The notes: generated by a model not told the origin, from the sequence alone. 64,000 nucleotides of DNA from Malachius bipustulatus (GCA_910589415.1 OU342630.1:81464186-81528185), one strand, 5' to 3'; counted from the stretch's first letter, positions 46,729 to 59,536 are shown. Numbers and translations: made by a program.

Positions 46729-48147
46729 CTGAAATAAAATAAAAGTAATTAATTTATTTCCTAAATCGATTAGATTAGATGATATTTTGCATACTGTGAA
46801 ATGGCTACAAAATTCAATTAATAAACGAAATTTTTATGAACATGAGATTTTTTTATGTCCCGAATCAACCTGCTTCTACTGTTCCTATTATAAATTCAAT
46901 TTTATTGCCAGCCTAATTTATCATATTGGGATCTGCAGCAACTTTATAAAACAGTAGTTACTATAATTAGATTAACAAAAATATTGCATAAGACCTAATG
47001 ATCATACAGATAAACAGATGAATCCTCATAAGCACTCTCATCACGCAATCACAAAATCATATCAAAATTTTGCACACATTTTCCTGTATTAATTAACACC
47101 GTTTCTTCACTAGGGATACTCAATCAATTACTTAAACATTATTCAATTTTTCTACACTAAAGATAGTCACTTAAAAAATTAATTAATTATTACGTTAACA
47201 ATTGAGTGAAATTTGGCTAATCGTAAAGCTCCATAGAAATTGATCTGGTACCACTGAACTTTTTCTGTTGAAACCCAAAGGGAAAGATAGCATTGTCATG
47301 CTACAAAAAGTAAGGTCAGACTGGAACTTTGCTTTAAAAAAACAATCCATAGGTATATGTATTAACTTTCAATCTATCTGGTGGATCTTTTTGTACTAAC
47401 TATAAAGAGAGAGAGAGAAGGTGACTGAAATCGTGGGTACATAATTAAGCTGTTTCCAGGTTTGAAATAAGGTAGCAGGTAGGTAGCTATAAAAAAATTG
47501 TAAATGAAAACAACCTTCAAATTCAAAAAGAAGTATTATTTATAATTTTACAGAAGATGCTAAGCATACTTCAAAAACTCAACAAGAACTCATTAAATAA
47601 AAACCAAACACTGACCACGGCAGCACCACGGCAGCGTTAAAGAAAAATAACACATCATTGTGAATACAGTCGATAACTTATCTTTTTTATTTTACAATAC
47701 ACAGGAAGTAAGAACGACGTACTGGTTAATTAAATTCAAAACTAAAACAGAAATCTTAGCAAAAAAAATTACAAGAATAATATTCTGCCTTAAAAAATTA
47801 ATTTTAATTTATTATAGGTAGTAGAATTGTGCAACATAGGTACGGCAACGGCTCATCCAAAATGGTCGATAAGACTGATACGTACCTTTAACAAAAGGCT
47901 TGCCCTAAAAAATATATTTTTTTTTTCATTTATATCTTACTAAGACAATATACAAGAGGATAAGGGACCAGTACAATACTTACTTAATTTTAAAACACAA
48001 AGTCTTAATAAGTCTATTCTCCAAATCTAGTTAACCGAGTTGTGTTAAATTTTTTTAAAAAGTAAAACACCTCCAAAACGGCGCAATTATCGTTTTTTAA
48101 TTAATTTTTAGTATTACAGCACTAACTATCTATATGTAACTTGAATC

Positions 48148-48573
48148 AGGAGCGTAAAGTAGGCAGGGGCCCAACTTGTGTAAAACCCCTCCCCCCCATT
48201 TTTATGTCATTGGAAAAATATTGGTTTTGACACATTTCTTCAAAATCTGACATTTCTGGTACAAGAAGTGCATAAGGTTCTTTATATAAATTCTCAACAG
48301 TTTTTGAGAAATGTAACAATTAAAAGACTAATATCATTCCCTAGATCTCTCATCCACGAAATCTGCCTACGTTTTCTACGCTATGAGCTCAACTGTGGGA
48401 GGCCTCCCACGATAAGTCTTCGTGGGAGAAAAACTCTTGTAAGTTAACACAAACCTTATGCACTTTTTGTACAAGAAATGTCTTTGACTTTGGAAAAATG
48501 CGTAAAAACCAACACTTCGCCAAGCATTTGGGGGGTAGGTACACAAGTTGGGCTTCTATCTATACGTCCCTGG
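48148..48573. repeat. Foldback element of about 425 bases
   Basis: CAGGAGCGTAAAGTAGGC at the left partly mirrors TATCTATACGTCCCTG at the right. Inner CCCAACTTGTG pairs with CACAAGTTGGG, and GGTACAAGAAGTGCATAAGG with its mirror around 48455. The + strand frame at 48478 is its right arm. Confidence 0.65.
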
Positions 48574-49055
48574 CTGAAGCTACACACAGGTAATTATTGC
48601 TGTAATATTGACAGAAAAAAGCTACAAAAAAATTATTCTAAGAAAATTATATTCAGTCGTTTTGGAATTACATACTCAAAATATTGTTTTTTTTTTATTT
48701 AACATAAAAAAATAAAAATGGGCATTTACGACGTCAACGAAGTTAATACCCACTTAAGAGAATGCATGGGTTCATTGTTTTTTTTTTTTTGTCTTAAAAT
48801 TAAGTAAATTTTCCACCGTGGAAGTTTCTCCCCTTTATTATTGGACAGTCTGTATACAGCGATGGATTTTGAAAGCAAAAAATTAAATCATTAATTCTAA
48901 ATTAAATCATTAATAATTAAATCATCATTAAATGGGTTCAAGGTGAAACTATACAAGATGTTCATATAGACTGGGTAGCAGCAATCTTCAAATAACTAGT
49001 TTCCCATGCATTATCCTATAGCCAGTCCTGAAAGTGGTGACCCTGAATATGAAAT

Positions 49056-49823
49056 GTGTTCAGAAAATAACGGAAATTTTCGTTTTTTGACAAAAAAAAA
49101 TTTTTTTATTCGTCTACCTACATTAATGTTGTCGTCTTCAAATAGTCCTCATTAGATTTTATGCACTTCTGATTCTTCGAATCCTCGAAACACTTCTCAA
49201 ACTCGATCTTTGAGATAGCCTTTAGTTTTTTCACCTATACGCTTTTAATGTCATCTATGCATGTAGAACGACGGCCCTTTAAGGTTTTCTTAATTTTTGA
49301 AATTAGGAAAAAGTCACAATGTCTGGCTAATATGGAGCCTGGGGCATCAGTACTTACAGTAATGTTTTTGGTCAAAAATTCAATTAATTGGTGAAGTTGA
49401 AAAAAAAATATGAATTGTTTAAAAAAAAATCACACCCAAATTTTTTTTGGCATGAGCCAATCGATATGCCAGCATAATCAGCGACTTCTCTGATTGTGAT
49501 TCGGCTATTGTTCGTAACTATTTCTTTCACTTTTCCAGCACGTTTCATATGTTGATGATGTGTTGGGGAGTCCAGGGCCTTTGTTAACATTGCACACACC
49601 TTGTTTTATTTCATTTTTCACACAAAATTTGATACAAATTCTTTGATCCATTTTTCTTTTAATAAAACACGCCTAACCTTAGCGGTTTCCACAGACAAAG
49701 TAAACAATGAATACAGCTGAAAATTTTATCGCACTTCAGAGACATAATAATAAAACACAATCGGACTCTCCAAACATGCGAAATTTAAAAGTTCCCGAAT
49801 TTTTTGAGCACACCTCGTATACC
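49056..49823 (-). pseudogene. Decayed mariner transposon with internal deletion
   Basis: On the minus strand the N-terminal part reads RAGKVKEIVTNNSRITIREV, ADYAGISIGSCQ, the helix-turn-helix that opens mariner transposases. Further along (about 49130-49310), with frame breaks, come CDFFLISKIKKTLKGRRSTC and LKAISKIEFEKCFED, KCIKSNEDY, which match the mariner C-terminus. The region between, with most of the DDD catalytic core, is missing. Ends: the right terminus, read inward, is TACGAGGTGTGCTCAAAAAA, a typical mariner start. The left terminus (GAAATGTGTTCAGAAAATAA) is a diverged mirror. It cannot make an active transposase. Confidence 0.85.
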
Positions 49824-50097
49824 TATTTCTTTATTTAAGAAAACTGTTTAGTATAAACTAAAATTACTAAAACCGCTAGTCATATTATTGATTCCCGTAA
49901 AATGCTGCACAATTCTACAATTACCTATAGGTAATTATGTAACAGGTTTATTACTTTTTTTGCTCCCATCTGTCTCCTCAATACTTCGCTCTCGAAGTAT
50001 TGAAAAATATTTAAAAACATTAAAGTATCAACTTGGGTACATTTAAAAAGGTTTAGCGCCGTCAGGCAATCTCTAACACAGGCAACATTAAATTAAA

Positions 50098-50351
50098 TTA
50101 ATCAGAAAAGTCTTCTTGATGTATCTTTTGCATGTGTCTCCTGAGTTCGAATTTTCTTTTGGAACGACGTCCGCAGATAACGCATAAGAATTGAGGTTCG
50201 ACGCCACATTCAAACTCTACATGCCTCTTGAGAATATGCTTGTGCTTGTAGTCTTTGAGACACTTGGGACACTGATACCGCGTAACGATTTGTAACTGAC
50301 TCGTGTCGTTAAGTAACACCCTTATAGCGCTTTCAGCGTCAACAGCTGGGT
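50098..50351 (-). CDS. lola: lola-type alternative 3' zinc-finger exon (ZF-16)
   Basis: 83 residues after the acceptor ATTTTTTTTGCAG, with AC finishing the codon. A spacer of about 25 residues (PAVDAESAIRVLLNDTSQLQ) precedes finger 1, CPKCLKDYKHKHILKRHVEF followed by E-C-G (C2HC). Finger 2 is CVICGRRSKRKFELRRHMQK followed by I-H (C2H2). The tail QEDFSD is short and acidic. The linker GVEPQFL fits the consensus. The upstream hydrophobic open stretch (IHFLFLFYF...) is intron. Confidence 0.93.
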
Positions 50352-51093
50352 CTGCAAAAAAAATTATTAACAAAAATATATGAAGGTAGTTAAGTCTTCT
50401 GAAATAAAATAAAAATAAAAAGTGAATAAATAATATTAGGCTGCACTGCTGGCACAAGCACCAAGGTGTGACTGGCTTCCCTTGCGCCCCCGGGTGCCTA
50501 GTGTATGAGAAGGAGAAATAATAGGTACTACAAAAAATTTAAGGTTTTTTTTATAAAAAAAATCATTAAAAATCCATGAAACTACAGTCAAAAAGAAACA
50601 ATAATTATTAGTATTGCAGAAAAAAACCGTTAGGTAAGTAGGTATGTATAAAAGCTAAAATATTATAAAAGTAAAATCACCGATATTTAGTTTGAGTGGT
50701 GGAAAAATCTTCAGAGAGATGGCCCACATTCGGTTACGTATAGATTCCTAGTGCCTGACTAAAACACACCTCTGAAAATCTTAGTTTCCAGCTGAGACCA
50801 ATTTTTTCAGAAAATATTATTTTGCCTTCATACGAAGAATTCTTTGATATTTTTTCTTTATAATGGTTCCTTTGCATATCAAATTCAAAAGTGCTACCGT
50901 TGTTATTTGAACATTGTCATTGAGCATATTTTTTATTGTTCTCTCTTCAAAAGGTACCTTATTCATAATATGTGAGCCTCACATTCTGAGGGCAATATGA
51001 CAAATTCATAGACATCCATTATACCATGTTGGCTGCATTATGCTAGGTATGTAAAAATTGCTAGATATGTAGAAATATACAGGCGAAGATAGC

Positions 51094-52096
51094 TATACAG
51101 GGTGCACCATGTATCCTTCTCTATATTGTTTTCTATTAACGCTAACAGATACAGGGTCGGTTAAACAAGTCCAAAGAAGCGCAATTTGGTGGTCATCTTG
51201 AATCAGTCAAAACATACAAAATATCTGTGACCGTTCCTGAAATATCCTGAAAAAACTGAAAAATCGAGATTTCTTATTTTTGCCATATCTTTTTTATTAT
51301 TGGAGATTAATAAATAATTTTTTGTGGGCTTACATAAATCGGCAAGAGGTACCTATCTGACATTTCAAAAATTTTCAAAGCCGACTAGATCCCAGGAATT
51401 TCATAGTCAACTTTCGTTTTTCTTATGGCCACCATATTGTTTTTTTATGTTTTTCGGTATAAAAAAAATCATAAAAACTAAAAATTGTTAAACTTCAAAA
51501 AATAAATAAAAAAAGTTTTTATTCTTATTTTTTCTTCACAAAAAAGACAACTTTTAAGACCGAATTTCATAGATAAATTAAAAAACCATAAGGCAAGCAC
51601 TATTTTGGCGTATTTTACAAATGTTGACGTTTTTCGACGATTTTTTTTGTTTTTCTTTGAAAAAAGAAGAATAAAAATTAAATTTTTTTTTTGAAGTTTA
51701 TTAATTTTTGGTTTCCATTATTTTTTTCATATCGAACGACATAAAAAAATAATATGGCGGCCATAAGAAAAACGAAAGTTGACTGTGAAAACTTTTGGTT
51801 CTGGTCGGCCTTGAAAATTTTTGTGATAACAGATGGATAGATCTTAACAGCTTATGTAAGCCTACGAAAAATTATTTATTAAGTTCCAATAATAAAAAAG
51901 ATATGACGAAAATAAGAAATCTGGATTTTTCAGTTTTTTCAGGATATTTCAGGAACGGTCACAGATGTCTCGCATGTTTTGACGGATTCGAGATGGCCAC
52001 AAAATAGTGCAACTTTTCTCTAATTTAACCGACCCTGTATCTCTTAGCGTTAAGGAGATAGCAATATAGAGAAGGATACATGGTGCACCCTGTATA
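51094..52096. repeat. Foldback element of about 1 kb, TATACAGGGTGCACC type
   Basis: TATACAGGGTGCACCATGTA at the left mirrors TACATGGTGCACCCTGTATA at the right. Long pairing continues: ACAGGGTCGGTTAAAC with its mirror, AAAAACTGAAAAATC with its mirror, and CGACATAAAAAAATAATATG with CATATTGTTTTTTTATG. Confidence 0.9.
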
Positions 52097-52351
52097 GGGG
52101 TGATGCGCATTAAGAGAGGATAGAAAATCTTCATGTTGTCATGTTGATACGGAAATTAGCAAAGCGACCACAATTTGCAACTCGTGTCACGACTTGTGTC
52201 ATGACAAAGTCATTGGTAACAATTGACAGGTTATGACAACATCGCTGACAAGTGATCCTACTGAGATATATATCGCCTTCTTTTTTGCGTTTACAGTGTT
52301 CTATAATCTTTTATCCCTCTCCACTCAATGAATCCTATACCTATATCTCTT

Positions 52352-52449
52352 AGATCAAAATTGATGGCAGCAACTGACAGTACTCAAAAAGCCATTTCGG
52401 AGAAGCGGCAAGCAGAACTACTATCAGTTATTGCCATCAATTTTGATCT
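52352..52449. repeat. 98-base hairpin MITE
   Basis: AGATCAAAATTGATGGCAGC at the left mirrors TTGCCATCAATTTTGATCT at the right, with AACTGACAGTA/TACTATCAGTT inside. Confidence 0.9.
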
Positions 52450-54266
52450 GAGGCTGTAGTATCATTCAGCCAATACGGTATGGTTTATTGTACCTATATT
52501 GTATCTTCTGTGTTTAATTTTAGAAGAAAGTAATTTAATTAATTTTAAAGTAGTTTAATTAAAGTTTATTAAAATACTTTAATTTTAAAGTAAGTAAATT
52601 TTGTAAGCTGTGTGTTCGAGTTTGTTCAAAGTTCATGCTACAAAATTTCTATTTCATCTGTAATGTTTTTCAGATCATATCCTCATACTGCTTCATCATC
52701 CGTTTCCCCACTCACTGAATTTTTTGTATAACTGAGGGGGTTGCGTTTCACGACAATGAGCTTTTACACTTTGTTCGATGGATCTTTACGAGTCGTCATA
52801 ACTGTCAATTGCATGAATCAAATCATATCAAGCAGTTTTGTCACAATCCTATAAGCTGTAATCTACTTGCCTCTTTGCATTTTTAAGCTGTGCTTTGCAG
52901 CTGGCCTGGGAATTATATTTCTCCTGCCAAAACTATGAGATATAACGAGAAGTTACAAAAGACTTATATTCTTGCTAAGATTTCGAAAGTTAAGACAATA
53001 AAGTATCGAGCGATTTTTTAGGGAAGGAGCTAATTTACGATTAAAAAATATATATGAAACAACTAAATTATATTTCTTTTTTAATATACTTACATAGAAA
53101 CGATCTTCAACATAATGTAATTCTAAGATTAAGTCAATTTTTTACAAAAATAACTTACATGTAATTTGATTTGAAAAGCACCACGATTAATTTCATTGAG
53201 ATAAAAGTATAACAAAAAAAAACATTATTTAAAAGTATAAAAAAACTGTAAAATCTTAGGTATACATATTTTCAGCTCTTTTTTTAATTTACAATAATAC
53301 ATTTTAAATGGCAGTGCAGAAATTTGTATTCCAACAATCGAATCTTCATAAATAAAAACTTTCAAACAAGCAAGAGCTTGTTTAGGTCAAAAGGTCAAAA
53401 GCAAAAGCAAGAGTTTAGGTCCACGTTTATGGTATGATCATTACTGAACCTGACTGGTCCATGTTTGACCTGACTTGACATCTAGTTTTCCCATTTCACA
53501 TTAAAAGTTAAAATTATAAAACATTCAGTAGTTATTTTTAGATTGCTCAGATTGCCATTATTTGCGCGGTTCACTTGATTATTTATTAATTTTCAACTTC
53601 AAAAATATTTGTATTTTTGAAATTGATTATGAATTTTGACTGTAAAATTACCTAAAAATGAACAAATTAATCCAGAGACACAGCATAGAACTTTCGACAG
53701 TGGAATTGGAATATTTTTGAGTGGTTTCTTGTTTCTCTTCTGCAAGCCAAGCAACAAAAAATATGAAAATATTTTAGCTGGTGTTATGACCGATCATGCT
53801 TAAAATACATCACTGCTTTCAGATATTTTTTGTCCGAAGCGTGTATAATTTTAATTAAGGAATTTTTTCCTCTCCTTTGACATGTGACATGCAAACAAGT
53901 TTTTGAAAAATAACCTTCAAAAACTCAGCATACATCACAAAATGAATCCAGAACATTTTTATCAGTTCCGCTGTAAAATCTGATTTGGTCAAGTGAGAGT
54001 TCCATAACTTAAGGACAGTTTGGAATTTAAATTGAGTGCTGTAAAACAAAAAGGTCAAAGTAACCACTGAATGGTTCATAAGTTCATTTTTTCTTTGATG
54101 TAGAAAACTTAACATTGGCGTCTTTATATCAAAGCTTACTTCAACAAGAATTCAAGAAAAATCAATCAAAGAAAGGATTTGGGCGTATAAAGGTTGTTCC
54201 AAATATAAAAATATTTACACAAATCTGCCTGCTTTTCTTCTCTGATAGCTCCGGCTTTTACTCCAA

Positions 54267-54478
54267 TTAATTTTTTGAAGCTAGTTTTCCATCTACCCCG
54301 ATACTGTGAGTATTCGCTAGATGTCTGTATAAATGATATCCACGTCTAAACTTTTTAGGACAAAACGAACAAGCTTTTTGTGGTTCTTTCCCGCACTCAT
54401 TTTTTGCATGGAAAGCTAAATGACGCTTATTCTTATAGCTGCGACTGCAAATGCGACAGCTAAACCTTACTGACGAAT
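54267..54478 (-). CDS. lola: lola-type alternative 3' zinc-finger exon (ZF-17)
   Basis: 69 residues after the acceptor TTTTATATTCCAG, with AT finishing the codon. Finger 1 is CRICSRSYKNKRHLAFHAKN followed by E-C-G-K (C2HC). Finger 2 is CSFCPKKFRRGYHLYRHLAN followed by T-H (C2H2). The tail of about 14 residues is SIGVDGKLASKN. The linker is GKEPQKA: Lys-Ala replaces the usual hydrophobic Phe/Tyr plus one, which is unusual in this set. Finger 1 uses Phe-His (AFH) where others have Arg-His or Ser-His, a feature close to ZF-18 and ZF-19 (VYH, MYH). Confidence 0.88.
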
Positions 54479-55431
54479 CTGGAATATAAAAACCATTTTA
54501 CAGATACAAAAAAACTTAGTTTGGTACAAACAAATTTTATTCGATGCGTGGAAACTTTGGTAACCCGCCTAAGTGACTGACTACAGTGGTAATAACAAGA
54601 CCCGAATTCTACGTGATTCTACATGAAATCGAATTAAAATATTTCAAAGCACCCCGCATGGATCATTGAAGGAAATCAGCCCTCGGTTAAAACTGCTGAA
54701 ATTGAAACATATTATTCAGCTGTTTACAGTGATCAAAAGTCTCCATCGGCAACAAGTGAATATGTATACAGGGTGATGAAATACATATCTGCATTTTTCT
54801 GTTTTCACTGTTAACCATTGCTAACTTTGTTAATATCGGGGCTACGAAGTCCGTTAAATAAGCAAAAGTAAAGAATTTTCGCCGAGTGTTGTGAAAAAAA
54901 CAGAAAAACAATTTAAAATCGACTTCATGAGATATTCCAAAAAACGTAGTTTTTAAAAGGGGGAAACTCTGTATCTTATTACATTTGCATATTGTCTGAA
55001 GAAAATCAAATTTAAATCGCCCAAACGGTCTGCGTTGAAATTGAGTAGCTTGAGTAAAAAAAAAAATAGGTAGGTACCTAAGTGAAAATTTATATTTTTC
55101 GATATTCAAAGCCATTTACAAAGAAAGCGGCTCAATATATCGAAAAACGGCTTAAAAATGTCAAACTTATTTTTAACTCATAAGCCACTCACTTCAAACG
55201 TATATCGTTTAGGCCATTTTAATTCAATTTTCTCCAGACAAAATTATTTATGATGTCATATGAAAATATGATATATCGAAATAATATAACACAAATTATT
55301 AAATGATAAATTTTTAATATATCTCATGAAGGCGACTTTCAATTGTTTACTTTCAACTGTAAAAAATTTCGCATTATTCTGATCAGTCAGTTTGCAGATA
55401 TTCAAAAAATATTAAATTTTTCGAGCAGAGT

Positions 55432-55522
55432 GCACCTCGAAAACTAAAGCTCCAACTACTCATGTCTATAGGAAATTTTTCGCCGGTTTTTGCATTTCCT
55501 ACATGCCCTCTAAGTTTAAGAA
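55432..55522. repeat. Solo arm of the 33937-34566 foldback family
   Basis: CCTCGAAAACTAAAGCTCC, then ATGTCTATAGGAAATTTTTC, TTTTTGCATTTCC and ATGCCCTCTAAGTTT align with the right arm near 34470-34562. No opposite arm was found nearby. Confidence 0.6.
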
Positions 55523-57301
55523 AAAACCCTTTATACTTTCTCTTGAAAGTATAAAGGAGGAATGATTTTATACATCTTCTTTGGCTGTCATGCAGCTTCC
55601 TAAGTCATGATGATCCAAACTGCATAGTCGCTGGCTGCATCGTTCCTGCCTGTGTTGGAGATATGCGCACAGAAACTTTCAGCTTTTATGAAATAAGGAA
55701 GGTCTGGCACTCGCGAACTCTTGCTTTAATACATTTATTTTCAATATTGTCTAGATTTTTAGATACAATTATTGTCAAAGTTGACATTATTATTTTAGGT
55801 AAATCCCCTCCTGCTAGAGAGAGGAGAAAATGGAAGTTTTCCTCTAAGTTTTATTTTACATAACTGTAAACTATACACATGTCCTTCCACAATAATTTTC
55901 ATAGACATTTGAAACAAACGCCCATATGTTTTATTGAAACAGTTCATTTAAAATTTGCAATATCAAAGAAGTTGAGTTCTCAACTTTACCTCTGCATATT
56001 TTGGTCAATTTACAGCATTGTTTTTTTCACAATTTTTCGTGACTTCATGATGACAACAGCATAAGTACAGAAAAGTTTTTACGCTATTTTTAGGACACCT
56101 GTATTACGTATTACAAAATATAACATACTTTGAAAATTTAGTAATAACTCGAACATTTTGATTCCTGAAAACACATAAATTCAAGTACCTTCAATGTACT
56201 TCGAAACTTTCGAGAATGTTAACGAATTCAAGAAACATTGAGATCCTCGCAAATCATATCAATCACTCAAACGTGAGATCCGTACTACACGTATTTACTA
56301 CATAGTTTTAAACTATAATCAATGGTGCAATCAGTTAAGGGATCAGTTCCAAAAGCGAAATTTTTATTTAAAGAGTATGCATGTAATAATCAACCAAATA
56401 TTAGAGCTGCCAAAACTAATTTTCAAAAGGCAACATTGATTTTATTACTTGACACCGATCTCAAACATTCGTCACTTTACAGTGGCTCCCGTGTCCGTCT
56501 TTTGATGAAAATCAATCAAATCCTTGTGAATCTTGATAACGAATTGTTAAATTTACCTCAAATTATAGAAAACTAAGAAGTTGGTACATACTTAAAAGTG
56601 CATTGCAAGCAGATATTCCACAAGGAAGTATTGTTTGAAAGAGGGTATATCAAGAAAGAGGATATTAACGAATTCAATAATAATAAACCAACTTCAGAAT
56701 AATTATTAATTAATGTACCTAACCTAAACTTTCGATGCCCGATACGGATTATCAAATTTCCAACGGAAAACGATGCGCGCGCATTTCTTAGCCTCAACCT
56801 TGAAATAACATCTTTATTTTATACTAAAAATAAAGATACATTCACAAGATTGATCCTCTGGTGATGTTTAAAATAAACAAACATTTGCACACTGAATGTT
56901 TATTTTCCATTATTATGATACACCATTGAAAATATTGAATGAACATTCTATGGAATAAGAAAAAAAAAGCGTGTATCAGAAAAGCAAAACGTTTGTTCAA
57001 TCTTGAGAAGAAAGATATTAAGAAGAATTTGTGACTGATGGATTCGATGATTTTTAAAATAGCCAAAAATCAAAAGGTATAAATAGAGGTACTTATTGGA
57101 AAACTGGTAGATAAGCTTAAATTCTCGAAATCTCTAATTTAGCAATGTTTACATGTCTAATAAATATTAAAATCACCACATTGTATACTATAAAAAAAAA
57201 ACATACAGTGCGAAGCAGCATAAATCCACAAATAACAATACTTATGTTATAAGAATATGCAAATAGGCCAGATAATTGGGTAACTCTTCGATTACCTATA
57301 T

Positions 57302-57598
57302 TATACAGGGTGTCAATTTGAAAACTTGCCACCCCCGAATTCCCCTTAAAAAATATTTCTCAGAGAAATCCCCAAACAGGTCAATTTTGTCTTTTAATTT
57401 ATGTTCTATTGACGAAACATTTTTTTATACAGGATGTTCCTTGGCTGAGTAACCACGACATTGTCTATTTTTTTAAATTGAACACCCTGTATATTATTAC
57501 ATTTTCAGATTGTCTGAGAAAATCCAGTAAGAATGATTTTTACAGTTACAATTTAAGGGTAATTCGGGGGTGGCAAGTTTTCAAATTGACACCCTGCA
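57302..57598. repeat. Foldback element, TATACAGGGTGTCAATTTG type
   Basis: TATACAGGGTGTCAATTTGA at the left mirrors CAAATTGACACCCTGCATG at the right. GAAAACTTGCCACCCCCGAA pairs with TTCGGGGGTGGCAAGTTTTC. Confidence 0.9.
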
Positions 57599-58083
57599 TG
57601 TATGTCTATGGTTTCAAAACCTGTCGGAAACTGAAAGGTGCAATCAATAAGAAAAAATGTTTCTATTAGAATGTTGTCTTTTCTATTGAAATGTCTTTTT
57701 CCGATATTTAGGAACATACTTTTGAGCGATAATGAATGTTTTTAATTGACATTGGGAAAACTGTCAATGAAGGAAAATTTTTGAAAGTAATAGCAATATG
57801 ATAAAAAATTTAATTTAAAAAATTAAGAAGATAAGATTTTTAAAAAATAACAAAAATCATGCTGCAATTGTTGAAAATTATCTCTCCTACGGTAATTCGG
57901 TCTGCCTACCTATACTTCATATTTCTACTCTTTTTCATGTTTACTTCATCATAAAATGATCTAAAACGATTCGCATTAGACCTTTAGACCAAGATTACTG
58001 TTTTATGTTGAAAACGGCCGTTCAAAATATGCTTTCAAATGCAAATAAAATATGCTTTCAAATATGCTCACGCAACCCTTAAA

Positions 58084-58769
58084 TACCGGGTGTAACATAA
58101 GTACTGCGAAAGATTTCAGGGGATGATTCCTGAGATCATTCTAAGAAGAAAATTCATATGAACATGAGTCCGAAAATGCTTACCCGCTGAGTTATAGCCC
58201 CTTAAATTTGGGACCCTGAGGAAGGTTTTTATTTATTCTCTCCGAAACCGTTCAACATAAGATGACGAAATTTACCACATCCACCAATGTTAACTGCAGA
58301 TCACTTTGAAATTTTCATCAAGGGTGGGTTAAATCGGGGGGTGTGGGGTAAAAATAACTCCCAACTCTTTTGTATCGATATTTTTTTCAATTTTGATGTG
58401 AAATTTTGGAATATTGAAGCTTTCTGCGTAAAAAAGTCACTCTTGTTCAACTGCGATAAGATGCACCGTTTTCGAGAAAAATCCATTTCAAAATTTAATT
58501 GCATTGCTCTGAAATGTGAGTATTGCAGAACGCCAATTTCTGCATCTTATTAGGCATAAAAACATTGGCGGATGTGGTAAGTTTCGTCATCTTATGTTGA
58601 ACGGTTTCGGAGATAATAAATAAAAACCTTCGTCAGGGTCCCAACTCAGGGGCTATAGCTCAGCGGGTAAGCATTTTCGGACCCATGTTCATATGAACTT
58701 TTTTTCTTAAAATGATCTCAGGAATCACCCCCTTAAATGTTTCGCAGTACTTATGTTACACCCGGTGTA
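58084..58769. repeat. Foldback element, TACCGGGTGTAACATAAG type
   Basis: TACCGGGTGTAACATAAGTA at the left mirrors TACTTATGTTACACCCGGTG at the right. Long pairing continues, including CCGAAAATGCTTACC with its mirror and GAAACCGTTCAACATAAGAT with ATCTTATGTTGAACGGTTTC. Frames at 58287 and 58301 are arms. Confidence 0.9.
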
Positions 58770-59330
58770 CGTCATTTTGATGTGAACAGAAACTGAGTTC
58801 TGTATCTCGAAAGTTTCCTGAGATATCGTCAAAAAAACTGAAAAAATAATAATTTTTCTTCGATTTCTTTCTTCGAACCGTTTTCGAGGATTGCGAAACG
58901 GTTCGTTTGCAGACCCGTGTTACTTAGAACTATTTCTTATAATGAGCCAGTGAATGGCACCTTTTATTTTCCGACACTTTTTGAAACACCTTGTATGTGT
59001 AAGAGGGAAAGAAAGTATGCAAGTTATTTGTAAGTTTAAATTTTAAACTGTGTCACCCCGTTGGGCGATTCCCACCCCTACTCTGTCTACATTTTATACA
59101 TTGCTAAAAAAATGTAACACGAATATTGGAGTTGTATAAACCTTGCAATAACTTCTATATCTTTACTCCAGAATGACGTTCATCGCCTTAGTTGAAAAAG
59201 AGCTTGAGAGTCGTCTCAAAATGCCAATTTTTCGTTTCGCAAAAACAACATAGATCTTCATATTGACCAAGAGACACCCCGATCATGAATAAATAATAAA
59301 TTCATCCCAAAATGATCAATTTCTAATAAA

Positions 59331-59536
59331 TTATGTTCCCGTTTCGGAAAGTTCAGCACGTCTAATGTGTGTTTTCATGTGGTTAGAAAGGCTCCATGGC
59401 CTTTTGAAACTTTTACTACAAAGGTTGCATTGAAACTGAGGTTCTGTGCTGCATTCGTGTTTGAAATGATAGACCAGTGAACGTTTTCTCTTATAGTGAC
59501 GTCCGCAATTTATGCAAACATGCCGACCGGTCATAT
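59331..59536 (-). CDS. lola: lola-type alternative 3' zinc-finger exon (ZF-18)
   Basis: 67 residues after the acceptor CATTTTTTTTCAG, with AT finishing the codon. It opens MTGRHVCINCGRHYKRKRSL. Finger 1 is C2HC ending HFKHEC. Finger 2 is CNLCSKSFKRPWSLSNHMKT followed by H, with H-X3-H. The tail is RRAELSETGT. Linker STEPQFQ replaces Gly-Lys with Ser-Thr. The ATG at the start is not needed for initiation, because the exon is entered by splicing. It is clearly related to ZF-19, about 535 bases away: both have RHYKRKR and YH in finger 1. Confidence 0.9.

Larger units (their letters stand above)
46729..50097. other. Intron between ZF-16 and ZF-15
   Basis: About 3.4 kb, AT-rich, with a foldback (48148-48573) and a mariner relic (49056-49823). 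Confidence 0.6.
51019..52482. repeat. TIR element, copy 2, carrying two nested insertions
   Basis: Left end TATACCATGTTGGCTGCATT and right end CATTCAGCCAATACGGTATG are imperfect mirrors and match the ends of copy 1 (22270-22647). Inside are two foldbacks absent from copy 1, at 51094-52096 and 52352-52449. Removing them leaves a unit of similar size to copy 1. Confidence 0.65.
50352..54266. other. Intron between ZF-17 and ZF-16
   Basis: About 3.9 kb. A nest of repeats occupies 51019-52482. The rest is AT-rich with no gene recognised. Confidence 0.6.
54479..59330. other. Intron between ZF-18 and ZF-17
   Basis: About 4.9 kb. It contains a solo arm of a foldback family (55432-55522) and two foldbacks (57302-57598, 58084-58769). 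A TATACAGGGTGATGAAAT end sits at about 54766 with no partner found. The other open frames here look random or are repeat arms. Confidence 0.55.

Noticed and set aside
54687..55115. 142-codon minus-strand open frame
   Set aside because: Phe/Lys-rich, low complexity and without motif or acceptor; probably random in AT-rich DNA next to a foldback end.
58287..58553. Overlapping open frames on both strands near 58300-58550
   Set aside because: These are the arms and loop of the foldback 58084-58769.
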